18,957 bases of DNA from JANRIZ01 sp033764445 (lineage in GTDB: Bacteria > Verrucomicrobiota > Verrucomicrobiia > JAWXBN01): NCBI GenBank assembly GCA_033764445.1, contig JANRIZ010000037.1, positions 1 to 18,957 on the forward strand, read 5' to 3'. The notes under the pieces are model-generated. The model saw only the letters and a list, made by a program, of their open reading frames with translations, had not been told where the DNA came from and ran no database searches. The stretch's first letter is position 1; every line of letters starts with the position of its first letter. The translations under genes and the position numbers were made by a program. Of the stretch, positions 1-7,441 are shown one piece after another.

Positions 1-166
1 GATAGTGATAGGGGATACACTTTGTGGCGAGGAATTTTTTGTGGGGAAAAAGGGGGCAGGCCAGTGTGTGAGATAGGAAAAAATCCCCTGTGATTCCGAC
101 GCCCTGACAGGGCTTTTCCATAAAACCCCATTTTCCTGCGGTGTTACCCCAGGCTATCCATCCGGC
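1..166. other. Non-coding left edge, no gene supported
   Basis: No reading frame here has protein-like composition. Frame 1 is open from the window edge to a TGA at 91-93, about 30 codons, but its translation has no recognisable features. A short hairpin (GCCCT at 101-105, loop GAC, AGGGC at 109-113) followed by four T could be a weak terminator for a + strand gene lying outside the window. The T run is short, so this is tentative. Nothing else is visible. Confidence 0.4.
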
Positions 167-509
167 GGCCCGTTGGGCCTCGCAGAGCGGAGGCGGGGCG
201 CCTCCTGATGCACGCGAGGGCGCGTGCGCTCCCCGGGCAGTTGTGAAGGAATCCCCCTTGCTGTGTGTTTTGCGCCTTTTTGCGGCCAAAATCCGACGGC
301 CCGCTGGGCCTCGCAGAGCGGAGGCGGGGCGCCTCCTGATGCACGCGGGGGCGCGTGCGCTCCCCGGTCAGTGCAGAAAGTGTCCCCCTTTTGTGTGTTT
401 TGCGCCTTTTTGTGGCCAAAATCCGACGGCCCGGCGGGCCTCGCAGAGCGGAGGCGGGGACGCCTCCTGATGCACGCGGGACGCGTGCGCTCCCCCGGGC
501 AATTCTGAA
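167..509. repeat. Tandem ~130 bp repeat, 2.6 copies, three hairpins per copy
   Basis: Copies start at 167, 298 and 428, giving periods of 131 and 130 bp; the third stops near 509. Each begins with GGCCC-N3-GGGCC. Next comes a hairpin GGAGGCG/CGCCTCC (189-205 in copy 1), then a hairpin GCACGCG/CGCGTGC (210-227 in copy 1). Copies 1 and 2 continue with a T-rich tail ending in GGCCAAAATCCGAC. In all three hairpins the stems are identical between copies while the loops differ: GTT, GCT, GGC in the first; GGG, GGG, GGGA in the second; AGGG, GGGG, GGA in the third. Several open frames cross the array on both strands, but they only repeat an Arg/Pro/Ala-rich low-complexity peptide and are not genes. 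Whether the element acts as DNA or RNA cannot be told from this window. Confidence 0.9.
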
Positions 510-628
510 AAATGGGTCTTGGGCGTTGAGTGAACAGACAGTGAACTCGGACGGGACGCCCGAGCCCAGACCTCATGCGGCCATATTGGACCTTGATCCC
601 GCCGCCGGAGGACCGCTAAATATCCCGC

Positions 629-1081
629 ATGTCCAAGGACGTGCTCGAAATTGAAATCAAAGGTGTCTTTTCGGTGGTCCAGGGTTACGCCATCTTTGTG
701 GGCACGGAGGCCAAGGTTTTCATCATTTACGTCGATCAAAGTGTGGGGTCGGCCATCAACATGTTCCTGACCAAGACCGCCAAGGAACGACCACTGACCC
801 ATGACCTGATCACCCACATCTTCTCGGGTTTCGGGATTTCGGCCGACCGCGTGGTCATCAACGATCTCAAGGGGAACACCTACTATGCCCGTCTGTTCCT
901 GCGCTCGGAAAACGAGCTGGGCAAAAAACTTGTGGAGATCGATTCCCGCCCCAGTGACGCCCTGGCGCTGGCGGTTCAACAGGGCTGCAAAATTTACTGC
1001 AACCGCGCTGTCTTCGACCAGGTTGATGACATGAGCGAGGTTCTGGACAAAATCAAAGACCAATCCGAAGGAGAATCATGA
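629..1081 (+). CDS. Bifunctional nuclease (DUF151) family protein
   Basis: A 150-residue protein matching the BFN/DUF151 family (PF02577) over nearly its whole length. The diagnostic segment is VEIDSRPSDALALAV near residues 111-125, which is the family's hallmark. Plant members have been reported to have DNase and RNase activity; in bacteria the role is poorly known, so nuclease activity here is family inference. It is probably cytoplasmic, with no signal peptide. GGAGGA at 607-612 is 16 nt before the ATG, rather far for a ribosome site. The stop codon overlaps the start of the next gene as ATGA, so the two are probably translationally coupled. Confidence 0.88.
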   Translation: MSKDVLEIEIKGVFSVVQGYAIFVGTEAKVFIIYVDQSVGSAINMFLTKTAKERPLTHDLITHIFSGFGISADRVVINDLKGNTYYARLFLRSENELGKKLVEIDSRPSDALALAVQQGCKIYCNRAVFDQVDDMSEVLDKIKDQSEGES

Positions 1082-1704
1082 CCCCATTCCCGCGCCTCCA
1101 CTGCCTGCTGCTTCTGCTGATGGCCCTGGCCATTCCGCCCCTCCGGGCGCAGACCCCGGTCCGTCTCAACGACACCCTGGTGCTCCAGTTCCTCGACCGG
1201 CTCCAGCAGGCCAGCTCCCGGCGCGAGGTCCGTGAGATCACCTCCTTCTACGATCCGGAGGCCCTGTTCCAGATTGTGTACAAACACAGCTACGGCGAAA
1301 ATGCGGTCGAGCAGTCGATGACCATTCCCTTTTCCAAATACCAGGAGGACCTGGCCCGGGGGTGGAAAAATGTCACCCAATACAGCTTCAAAATCAAAAA
1401 CATCAAGATCAAAACCACCCCCAACGGGGCGGAATCCGCCGTGTCCTATACGACGGTCGAAACCATGACCTCCGACGGCCAGCCGCTCATGATCGAGACC
1501 AAACGCCTTTCCAAGATCATCCTCAAGAACGGCAAACCCCTCATAACGGTCACGGTCCTGAGCCCGGTCATTGTTCCGGTCACTGCCGCCCCCAAGCCGG
1601 GGACCGCCAAATCTCCCACCCTCCCTGTCAAAAAGTCCATCCCCACCAACGCCCCACCCAAATCCTCGGAGGCCTGGAAAACCAGCCCGGCTCAACCCCA
1701 ATAA
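1078..1704 (+). CDS. Exported NTF2-like protein of unknown function
   Basis: A 208-residue protein with a clear N-terminal signal peptide: Arg6, a Leu-rich core at residues 10-19, and a likely cleavage after LRA (24/25). Residues ~30-160 read like an NTF2/SnoaL-like or DUF4440-like fold: an early helix, FYDPEALF, a central Trp, then alternating strands ending in a LKNGKP turn. No catalytic residues can be assigned. The last ~45 residues are rich in Pro, Lys, Ser and Thr and are probably disordered. The start overlaps the stop of the DUF151 gene (ATGA), so the two are expected to be made together, one in the cytoplasm and one outside it. The fold assignment is pattern-based and moderate; export is well supported. 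Confidence 0.75.
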   Translation: MTPFPRLHCLLLLLMALAIPPLRAQTPVRLNDTLVLQFLDRLQQASSRREVREITSFYDPEALFQIVYKHSYGENAVEQSMTIPFSKYQEDLARGWKNVTQYSFKIKNIKIKTTPNGAESAVSYTTVETMTSDGQPLMIETKRLSKIILKNGKPLITVTVLSPVIVPVTAAPKPGTAKSPTLPVKKSIPTNAPPKSSEAWKTSPAQPQ

Positions 1705-1757
1705 AAGGTCTTGCGATCAACTGTGAAATGACGTAACTGTTCCAATCCTCCGGATAC

Positions 1758-1832
1758 GCGCGGTTAGCTCAGTGGTAGAGCATCACCTTGACACGGTGGG
1801 GGTCACAGGTTCGAAACCTGTACCGCGCACCA
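1758..1832 (+). tRNA. tRNA-Val (anticodon GAC)
   Basis: All four arms fold. Acceptor GCGCGGT (1758-1764) pairs with ACCGCGC (1822-1828). The D stem is GCTC/GAGC (1767-1770/1778-1781). The anticodon stem is 1783-1787/1795-1799 with a terminal T-G wobble and loop TTGACAC, giving anticodon GAC at 1790-1792, which reads GUC/GUU valine codons. The variable loop has 5 nt. The T arm is ACAGG-TTCGAAA-CCTGT (1805-1821). The discriminator is A1829 and CCA is genome-encoded at 1830-1832. The length is 75 nt including CCA. Confidence 0.97.
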
Positions 1833-1874
1833 CTCTCCTTCACCCCAAACTCATCCCATTCACCCGTTCTTCCC

Positions 1875-3920
1875 ATGTCCTCCAGATTCCTCAAAATCCC
1901 GCTTGGCGCACTGACGCTCCACCCCGAAATCCGCGACGGCAGGCTTCACAGCATCGGCGCGGTGACCGCCGGAAAAACCCATCTCCGCAATCAAAACCAC
2001 CGCTTTCTCCCCTGGTTTGACACCTATCAGGGCGATGTCTTCGATTCCTTCGTTTTCCGCAAATTGCAGAAGACACGGAAGGGGGCGGTGCTGCATCTGA
2101 CCGCACTGAGCAACTCGGACTACCCTTTCCGGGAACGTCGCGATTCCTCGGGGGACACCTGCCTGCGTGAGGCCAACTGGGATGCCAAACCTCTTTCCAT
2201 CCAGTTCCGCATCTGCCTTGAATCCGCCGCCGCCGAAGTGGATGGACGCTCTTTTTCGGGCTTCAAATACTGGTTTGAGTTTGAAAGCAAGGAGGTGAAA
2301 GTCCACCGCATACTTGACCGCCAGACGTGGGAGGTGGGTGGGGATCTCGAGGATGTCACCATCAATATCCGCAACTGGCTGACCCCCCCCAGCTACCGGG
2401 TGACCAAAAAGGGGGCCTACTCCACGGTGGGCCTCAACGAATGGACCGGGCTTCTCCCGGGCAATCTCTGGGCCCGCTGGTCCCTGCTCCCGGCCTTTGA
2501 CCTTCAATATGGCCGCAAGGGAGTGATCACCGCCTGGTTTGACCGCGTGTCGCTCATCCGCACGGTCGTCGAATCCAACAAGGGGGAGGATTGTCTCCGC
2601 CATGTGGACATCCATTATTTTGCGGATACACACAAGGGCAAAACCAATCCCAAAACGGTCCTGTACTGCCCCGACCGGCTTGACGAGATCGACACGCTCA
2701 ATCTCTGGACCCGGCTTCATGATCAGGAACGCGACAAATCCCGCCGTCAGTTTGGAATCAAAAAGGACGGCCCCCCCAAGATTTCCGTCTGCAAAAACAT
2801 CTGGCTGGGAGTGCGCTATCCCACCGCCTACACGGATGTGGTGGATTTTGCGGCGGAAATCGATGCGGACTACGCCTTTGTGGATCCTCCCTGGCAGAAC
2901 ATGCAGGCCTTCAACGATGCCCTGGAGGCGGCGGTTCCGGAGGAAAAACGCAAGGGGACGATCCTGGAAAAATATTTTACCTCCAACATGTGCGCCACAC
3001 TGGAGTTCAAGATCGCCGACGAGTTTGGCGGCGAAAAGGGTCTCAAGGAATTGTGCGATTATGCGATGACAAAAGGCATCAAGGTGATCTCCTGGATCGC
3101 CGCCCACTACACGCCCTTTTCCTACCTCCGCATCAAACAGGAGGGCGGCCACGGCAAGGGGGGCATTTTCGCCATGCGCGAATCCGGCCTCCACCCGGAT
3201 ACGGGCTACGCAGGGGACTGCTGGCCGGTCAACCTCAATACCCCCCACCTCAAGACCCTCAAAAACAACATTCTCGATGCCTGCAAACGCACGGGCCTGG
3301 CCGGGTTCCTCTGGGACTCCTTCTCCAACCTCGGCTGGTGGCAGCTCGACTACAGCAAGGGCGACATGCGCCCGCAATTCGAGGGAATGATGGAGATGTA
3401 CTCGGATTGGACCAATGCGGGCCTGTATCTGATGCCCGAGGCCATTTGCGCCTTTTCGAGCCACTCCTGCCTGTCCCTTTTTGGCGGGGACGTGTACCGC
3501 GGCCATCTGCTCGGCTACACCTACGATTCGGTCATGGGCTTCGCCGGCCATGAACCTTTCAAGGTCTATGATGAAAAGGTTCTCATGGGCGAGGAGCCCA
3601 TCGACATCCTCTTTGAATGCTACGCCCACAAACGCATTCCCAACACCCAGCTGTGGCGCGTTCCCAAGGAACGGCGCAATCCCGCGGCTTTCGCAGCCAT
3701 GCGCAAACTCAACACCACCTACAAACTCGTCCGGGATCACATGGAAAAACGCACGGTTCTCAAGGGCCACAAGGGCGTCCTCTGGGAAGGGCCCAAGGGT
3801 GCAAAGGTTTTCTTCTGCTTCAAGAATGCCACGCTCAAACACCCGGTCACCGATGCGTTCTCGGGCGAAACCTGCCCCGACGGCCGGGTCACCAAAAACA
3901 ACGTCTATTTTTTCGAATAG
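1875..3920 (+). CDS. Large cytoplasmic protein, possible TIM-barrel glycoside hydrolase (GH36-like)
   Basis: A 681-residue protein that I cannot place in a named family. The open frame extends 5' into the tRNA, so the first usable ATG at 1875 is chosen; no clear ribosome site precedes it. The N-terminal third looks beta-rich. Residues ~330-560 show a barrel-like series of strand ends with acidic or aromatic residues: DYAFVDPPWQ (~332-341), KVISWIAAHY, GFLWDSF with Asp481, and YLMPEAI with Glu522. The small C-terminal part (VLWEGPKGAKVFFCFKN) resembles the beta-domain ending many glycosidases. This beta-sandwich/barrel/beta order is like clan GH-D (GH36) enzymes, making Asp481 a candidate nucleophile; this is inference. 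There is no signal peptide, so it should be cytoplasmic. It sits alone between a tRNA and a convergent gene. Confidence 0.7.
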   Translation: MSSRFLKIPLGALTLHPEIRDGRLHSIGAVTAGKTHLRNQNHRFLPWFDTYQGDVFDSFVFRKLQKTRKGAVLHLTALSNSDYPFRERRDSSGDTCLREANWDAKPLSIQFRICLESAAAEVDGRSFSGFKYWFEFESKEVKVHRILDRQTWEVGGDLEDVTINIRNWLTPPSYRVTKKGAYSTVGLNEWTGLLPGNLWARWSLLPAFDLQYGRKGVITAWFDRVSLIRTVVESNKGEDCLRHVDIHYFADTHKGKTNPKTVLYCPDRLDEIDTLNLWTRLHDQERDKSRRQFGIKKDGPPKISVCKNIWLGVRYPTAYTDVVDFAAEIDADYAFVDPPWQNMQAFNDALEAAVPEEKRKGTILEKYFTSNMCATLEFKIADEFGGEKGLKELCDYAMTKGIKVISWIAAHYTPFSYLRIKQEGGHGKGGIFAMRESGLHPDTGYAGDCWPVNLNTPHLKTLKNNILDACKRTGLAGFLWDSFSNLGWWQLDYSKGDMRPQFEGMMEMYSDWTNAGLYLMPEAICAFSSHSCLSLFGGDVYRGHLLGYTYDSVMGFAGHEPFKVYDEKVLMGEEPIDILFECYAHKRIPNTQLWRVPKERRNPAAFAAMRKLNTTYKLVRDHMEKRTVLKGHKGVLWEGPKGAKVFFCFKNATLKHPVTDAFSGETCPDGRVTKNNVYFFE

Positions 3921-3929
3921 AGCCCCTCT

Positions 3930-4490
3930 CTAATTCCACTCGGGATGGTCGGGCCTGTCCGCCAGCAACTGCTGACGGATTCCCATGGTGCGGAGGATTC
4001 CCCTCCACATCCCGTCCCCGCCCACATCAAAAATCACATCCATCTTTGCAGCGGATACAAGCCACGACCCGCGGCTGAGTTCCTCATCAAGCTGCCCGGG
4101 ACTCCACCCGGCATATCCGGCAAACACCTTCACACGGCAGGTGCTCGAATACCCCTCGGTGACCTCGGCAAGCTCCTCGAGGGCATGGCCGAGCTTGAGA
4201 TTCTCCATCACGTTGGCATCCGGCAAAAATTCGTCGTACTGCAGCCAGCTGAGCACCTGGGTTTGCACGGGGCCTCCGAGATACACCGGGTGGTTGCGCA
4301 GCGCCTCCCCCATCTCACGGTCAATGACCTCTCCGACCTTCCGCCCCACGGGCCGGTTGAGCACGAGCCCCAGCGCCCCTTCCGCATTGTGTTCACAGAT
4401 GAGCAGCACGGTTTTGTCAAAGGACGACCCTGACAGCATTCCACTGTCCAACAACAGTTTGCCCTTCAGCGATGGCGCGGGTTTTTTCAT
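3930..4490 (-). CDS. yqgE: YqgE/AlgH family protein (UPF0301, DUF179)
   Basis: At 186 residues this is a full-length member of the YqgE/AlgH family (PF02622). The family signatures are all present: an N-terminal GKLLLDSGML stretch, DKTVLLICEHN, GALGLVLNRPVG, VYLGGPV, and VFAGYAGWSPGQLDEEL followed by GSWLV. The family is widespread and has solved structures but no settled biochemical role. AlgH was named for alginate regulation in Pseudomonas. Cytoplasmic location is expected. It starts 11 nt downstream of the AraC-type regulator gene, so co-transcription is likely. The AGG near the regulator's stop codon could serve as its ribosome site. It converges with the large + strand gene ending at 3920, only 9 nt away. 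Confidence 0.93.
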   Translation of the reverse strand: MKKPAPSLKGKLLLDSGMLSGSSFDKTVLLICEHNAEGALGLVLNRPVGRKVGEVIDREMGEALRNHPVYLGGPVQTQVLSWLQYDEFLPDANVMENLKLGHALEELAEVTEGYSSTCRVKVFAGYAGWSPGQLDEELSRGSWLVSAAKMDVIFDVGGDGMWRGILRTMGIRQQLLADRPDHPEWN

Positions 4491-4501
4491 GCCTGAAAAA
4501 T

Positions 4502-5377
4502 CTACCTCATTTTGTGCCGGGTGCCAGTCTTCTGTGTCCGGCCGCCGCGGACCCCGGCAAACAGGCGCTCCCGGTAGGCACGGGGGCTCGAACCGGAGAT
4601 TTTTTTGAAGATGCGCGAAAAATAAAATTCATCCGCATACCCGACCTGTCCCGCGATTTCCTTGATGGATAACAGGGTTTCACCCAGCAGTTTGCACGCC
4701 AAAGCCACCCGCTTGTGGATGATATAATCGATGGGACTGAGGTTGAACTGTTTCCGGAACATCCGCGCAAAATGCGATGGGGAGTAACCGATCTCGGCGG
4801 CCATGTCCCTGAGGCGGATGGGTTTGCTGATATGGTTGTGCATGAAGCGGAGCAGTTTTCCAGAATCAATCCCCCCCAGCTGGGTCTGCCCCGTCTTTTC
4901 AAGCTGCATCCGATGCAACAAAAGTCCCAACAGGGCATACAGTCCCGTATGCAAGCGCAGATTTTGCGGGGTCAGCCCCGGGCCGGCGGTGATCATCAGA
5001 TCGTTCCATTGATCAATGATCTCCTGATCAGACTTCAATGCGCGCACAATCCCCCCGGATTCCCCCCGGAGTTGCCGGACAAATTCCGCGGCCAGGCTCC
5101 CGTCAAAATGCACCCAGTAAATCTCCCAGGGATGATGCCGGTCCGACCCGTACTCGTGAGACCGCCCCGGAAGCAGACTGAACAAATCCCCGGCGTGTGC
5201 CTTTTTGCGGCTTCCCTCACTTTCCACAAACCCCTCCCCCTCCACAACCCAGATGAGAATATAATCATCGGGACGACGGCGCTGAGCCTGGTGGGTGGGC
5301 ATTTTTAAAAAATGACCGATCTCAACCACCCGCAGCAACTGGGCCCATTTTTCAATGGAGGAGCCTGATGAGGACAT
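4502..5377 (-). CDS. AraC family transcriptional regulator
   Basis: A 291-residue regulator. Residues ~15-160 form the N-terminal AraC-type cupin sensor, including a segment of the form LLPGRSHEYG and IYWVHFDG, typical of sugar-responsive members. Residues ~175-273 hold the paired helix-turn-helix DNA-binding domain: RLRDMAAEIGYSPSHFARMFRKQ for the first (split here by position, ~188-210) and SIKEIAGQVGYADEFYFSRIFKK for the second (~238-260), ending in the usual SPRAYRERL. The ATG at 5377 is preferred; a TTG at 5383 would add two residues. A basic Arg/Lys-rich tail follows. The effector is unknown; sugars are common for this subtype. It precedes yqgE in an apparent two-gene unit, and the Pho-box-regulated gene upstream is separated from it by a terminator. 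Confidence 0.93.
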   Translation of the reverse strand: MSSSGSSIEKWAQLLRVVEIGHFLKMPTHQAQRRRPDDYILIWVVEGEGFVESEGSRKKAHAGDLFSLLPGRSHEYGSDRHHPWEIYWVHFDGSLAAEFVRQLRGESGGIVRALKSDQEIIDQWNDLMITAGPGLTPQNLRLHTGLYALLGLLLHRMQLEKTGQTQLGGIDSGKLLRFMHNHISKPIRLRDMAAEIGYSPSHFARMFRKQFNLSPIDYIIHKRVALACKLLGETLLSIKEIAGQVGYADEFYFSRIFKKISGSSPRAYRERLFAGVRGGRTQKTGTRHKMR

Positions 5378-5427
5378 GAGCAAATCATCCGGGGTGCCGC
5401 CCGGACTGTCGACTTTTTAACAGACAC

Positions 5428-5460
5428 AAAAAAAGGCCGCGCCGGAGGGCGGGCCTTTTT
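5428..5460 (-). terminator. Rho-independent terminator
   Basis: Read on the minus strand, AAGGCC-CGCC pairs with GGCG-GGCCTT around a 4-nt loop with one bulged base, followed by seven T. It lies 28 nt after the stop of the small exported protein gene and isolates it from the AraC gene. A five-T run on the other side would let it work weakly in the + direction too. Confidence 0.88.
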
Positions 5461-5487
5461 GAATCGGATGTCCAACGGTGTGGGGGA

Positions 5488-5799
5488 CTATTTGTCGCCC
5501 ATGCCCGAGGAAAGCACTTCCAGGGACTTGGCAGGAATGGGCCACTCGTACTGGTCGCTGTAACCCACCCGCACGCGGTCGCCCACGCTGAGTTTGGCTT
5601 TGCGGCCGGCGGAGACCTCAAACATTCTGACTGTCCCCTCGTCATTGACGACGGTGATGGAGTCGCGGGCGTCCTCAATGGCGGTGATGTCGCCAGTGAA
5701 GGATCCGGACATGGATTTGGAATCATCCATGCCCACGTCGGCAACAGCCACGTTCAGGGAAAGGAGTACCACGGTAAGGAACGAGAAGAATTTTTTCAT
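5488..5799 (-). CDS. Small exported protein, DUF1344/OB-like
   Basis: A 103-residue protein with a signal peptide (KK at 2-3, hydrophobic core ~5-18, likely cleavage near the VADV site at ~20). The mature part has the pattern GDITAIEDARDSITVVNDEG followed by KLSVGDRVRVGYSD. This resembles small beta-barrel exported proteins such as DUF1344 or DUF5666, where a short beta motif is followed by a 'VGD.V.V.Y' strand. No enzymatic residues are seen; a binding or chaperone-like periplasmic role would be a guess. It is monocistronic, with its own upstream Pho-box-like site and a downstream terminator. The ATG at 5799 lacks a clear Shine-Dalgarno sequence but gives a proper signal peptide. Confidence 0.75.
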   Translation of the reverse strand: MKKFFSFLTVVLLSLNVAVADVGMDDSKSMSGSFTGDITAIEDARDSITVVNDEGTVRMFEVSAGRKAKLSVGDRVRVGYSDQYEWPIPAKSLEVLSSGMGDK

Positions 5800-5836
5800 A
5801 TGGGGCCAAAGTCAGCCAGAGGCGCATGTCATGGAT

Positions 5837-5865
5837 GTGACATATATATGACAATCCTGTGACAT
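5837..5865 (-). promoter_or_regulatory. Pho-box-like triple direct repeat
   Basis: On the minus strand three 7-mers, ATGTCAC (5865-5859), TTGTCAT (5854-5848) and ATGTCAC (5843-5837), repeat with an exact 11 bp period and 4 bp spacers, the second spacer being ATAT. The known PhoB site is two CTGTCAT/C 7-mers separated by four A/T-rich bases, so the last two repeats match closely apart from the leading C. An extra inverted TGACAT lies at 5826-5831. The site is 38 bp before the start of the small exported protein gene, suitable for activation. No good -10 hexamer is apparent. No phoB or phoR gene lies in the window. Confidence 0.62.
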
Positions 5866-5900
5866 GTCTTTCAGGCCGGAAAATTATCTGGGAATAATGA

Positions 5901-6458
5901 TTATGCGGAGAAAATTCCCGACAGAAAGTCCGCAATTGCCACTCCGGCGTGTTCCGCAACCGTCCCGGTCCCCTCTGCAACCCAGGAAGCAAGGTCGCCA
6001 ATCATCGCCAACATGTCGGGATCCGCCACCAGATCAGCCAATGTATCGGCAATGACATCGGTCGTTTTCCGGGAATCCTTCTGCTTCTGCCCGGGAATTG
6101 ACTCGGGCTCCGCGTACAACAAAACACGCGCCTGAAAGCGGTCGATGATTTCAGCCAATTCCCCGGCATCCAACCAGACGGCCTCGCACACCTGACACAC
6201 ATCCACCTCGACCCCGTGATGGATTTTGCAGGTCATGGTCCCATGGCATGACGGACAGGGAATATTCCGTCCCCGAGAGTCAACCCTGCGGGGGGGCAAT
6301 TCCACTGCAGTCCATTTCCTCCGAAGCTCCGGCTTTTGGGAAAGTCCCGCAAAGTGACTCAACTTGAAAAACACTCCAAAACATTTCGGACAGCCGTGAA
6401 AACTGGAGGCGCCATGCTTGTGGACCACCATCGGCCCCTGATCCACAGGACAATTCAT
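5901..6458 (-). CDS. zf-TFIIB zinc-ribbon protein
   Basis: A 185-residue protein with two zinc-ribbon units of the zf-TFIIB type (PF13453). The first has CPVD (Cys3, Asp6) and CPKC (Cys23, Cys26), the common variant in which one Cys is replaced by Asp. The second has CPSC (Cys68, Cys71) and CQVC (Cys88, Cys91), followed by the family signature WLDAGELAEII. Residues ~110-185 are a helical tail rich in Ala, Asp and Leu, without a clear domain. The function of this family is not established. The ATG at 6458 starts right at the first ribbon and is preferred over a GTG at 6476. It follows the alpha/beta hydrolase gene by 54 nt on the same strand, so co-transcription is plausible. Confidence 0.85.
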   Translation of the reverse strand: MNCPVDQGPMVVHKHGASSFHGCPKCFGVFFKLSHFAGLSQKPELRRKWTAVELPPRRVDSRGRNIPCPSCHGTMTCKIHHGVEVDVCQVCEAVWLDAGELAEIIDRFQARVLLYAEPESIPGQKQKDSRKTTDVIADTLADLVADPDMLAMIGDLASWVAEGTGTVAEHAGVAIADFLSGIFSA

Positions 6459-6512
6459 CCGTTCAACATAATACACAAAGCAATAAAAACCAGACCCAAA
6501 ACGAATGAGGTG

Positions 6513-7331
6513 TCACTCCCTCTCCACCCCCTTCAAAAACTCTCCCAACACCCGCCGATACCCGTGGGGATCTGTATAAAACACATTGTTATGCCCGGCT
6601 CCCTTCACCCAGTGCAGCTTTTTCAAAGTACGGATCCGCCTGAAATTCATGTTGGCGTGATGTGGCAGAATCAATTCGTCGCGCGTCCCATGGAGCAGGA
6701 GAACGGGGCAGTTCACCCGGGGCAACCGGGCATAATTGTGATAAGGCTGGAATAGCATGGGCAGGGGCCCTACCACCACCTGCGAGGGTCTGGAAAAGGC
6801 ACTTTCCAAAATCAGGCCCCCCGGCTTTTCCCGGGCGGCCAGCCAGACAGAGGGTCCGCTGCCCACGGAACGTCCGAATACCACAATGTTGGAAGGGGCC
6901 ATTTTCCGCGTCTGCGTCAGCCAGTTCCAGGCCGTCTGAATATCACGGTAGGTTTCCTCCTCCGCGGGTTTCCCCTCACTGCGTCCGTACCCGGAATAAT
7001 CATAGGCCAGGACATTGGCCGGGGTTGCACCATCGCGGATTTCCAGCAGAAAATCGTGGATTGAGTCGAGGTCCTCCCCGTTGCCATGGCTGAAGAGCAC
7101 GGTCACCTTCGCCGCCGGGTTTTCCAGCCACAAGGCGGAAAGCCTTCTCCCGTCGGACCGCGTCAGGGTCAATTCATTGGACAGGAGGGCCGACTGACGT
7201 GCCGGAGGAAAAAACAGAAGCCGGGGAGCCGCCCACCACAGGACCAGATTCAAAACCAGATAGAAGGTGATCAGCGCAATGACCATCAGCCTGATCGACC
7301 TGAAAAGGATTCTTCGTGTTCCCTGTGCCAT
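6513..7331 (-). CDS. Membrane-anchored alpha/beta hydrolase
   Basis: A 272-residue protein with one N-terminal membrane segment (~15-34) and then an alpha/beta-hydrolase fold similar to Bem46/ABHD17-type serine hydrolases. The expected triad is visible: nucleophile Ser155 in GRSVGSG, Asp218 in HGTRDELI, and His247 in GAGHNN. The oxyanion segment is SHGNGED (~81-87), and YDYSGYGRSEG follows at ~110-120. The catalytic domain probably faces the periplasm after the single anchor. The substrate is unknown; esters, thioesters and peptides are all possible. It is the first gene of a minus-strand pair with the zinc-ribbon gene, and its 5' end is divergent from squalene-hopene cyclase, sharing a 110 bp spacer. 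Confidence 0.9.
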   Translation of the reverse strand: MAQGTRRILFRSIRLMVIALITFYLVLNLVLWWAAPRLLFFPPARQSALLSNELTLTRSDGRRLSALWLENPAAKVTVLFSHGNGEDLDSIHDFLLEIRDGATPANVLAYDYSGYGRSEGKPAEEETYRDIQTAWNWLTQTRKMAPSNIVVFGRSVGSGPSVWLAAREKPGGLILESAFSRPSQVVVGPLPMLFQPYHNYARLPRVNCPVLLLHGTRDELILPHHANMNFRRIRTLKKLHWVKGAGHNNVFYTDPHGYRRVLGEFLKGVERE

Positions 7332-7403
7332 TTCATTTTTTCTGTCGGTTGACTCTCTGGTTCCGCCTGGTTTCAGATCACCTTCACCGCTTAACCCAAC
7401 CGC

Positions 7404-7432
7404 TTGTCAAAAGTTGCAGGGTTTGATATGAC
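7404..7432 (+). promoter_or_regulatory. Candidate sigma70-type promoter for the hopanoid operon
   Basis: TTGTCA (7404-7409) is 17 bp from TATGAC (7427-7432), and TG at 7424-7425 makes an extended -10. The -35 matches consensus at 5 of 6 bases and the -10 at 4 of 6. Transcription would begin near 7439, only a few bases before the ATG at 7442, implying a nearly leaderless message. The minus strand carries a perfect TTGACA over the same bases (7410-7405) but no good -10 at the right distance. Confidence 0.38.
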
Positions 7433-7441
7433 TTACCGACC

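Noticed and set aside
167..509. Possible CRISPR array
   Set aside because: The whole 130 bp unit is repeated, with no short repeats separated by unique spacers, and there are no cas genes.
141..654. Overlapping open frames of 91-140 codons on both strands through the left-hand repeat
   Set aside because: They translate the tandem repeat into the same Arg/Pro/Ala-rich peptide in several frames, with no conserved-domain pattern; GC-rich repeats keep many frames open.
1711..1739. Promoter for tRNA-Val (TTGCGA, 17 bp, TAACTG)
   Set aside because: Only four and two bases match the consensus hexamers; not distinguishable from chance.
1860..3842. 660-codon frame antisense to the possible glycoside hydrolase
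   Set aside because: It is a mirror of GC-rich codon use in the + strand gene; it has no motifs and the + strand reads as a real protein.
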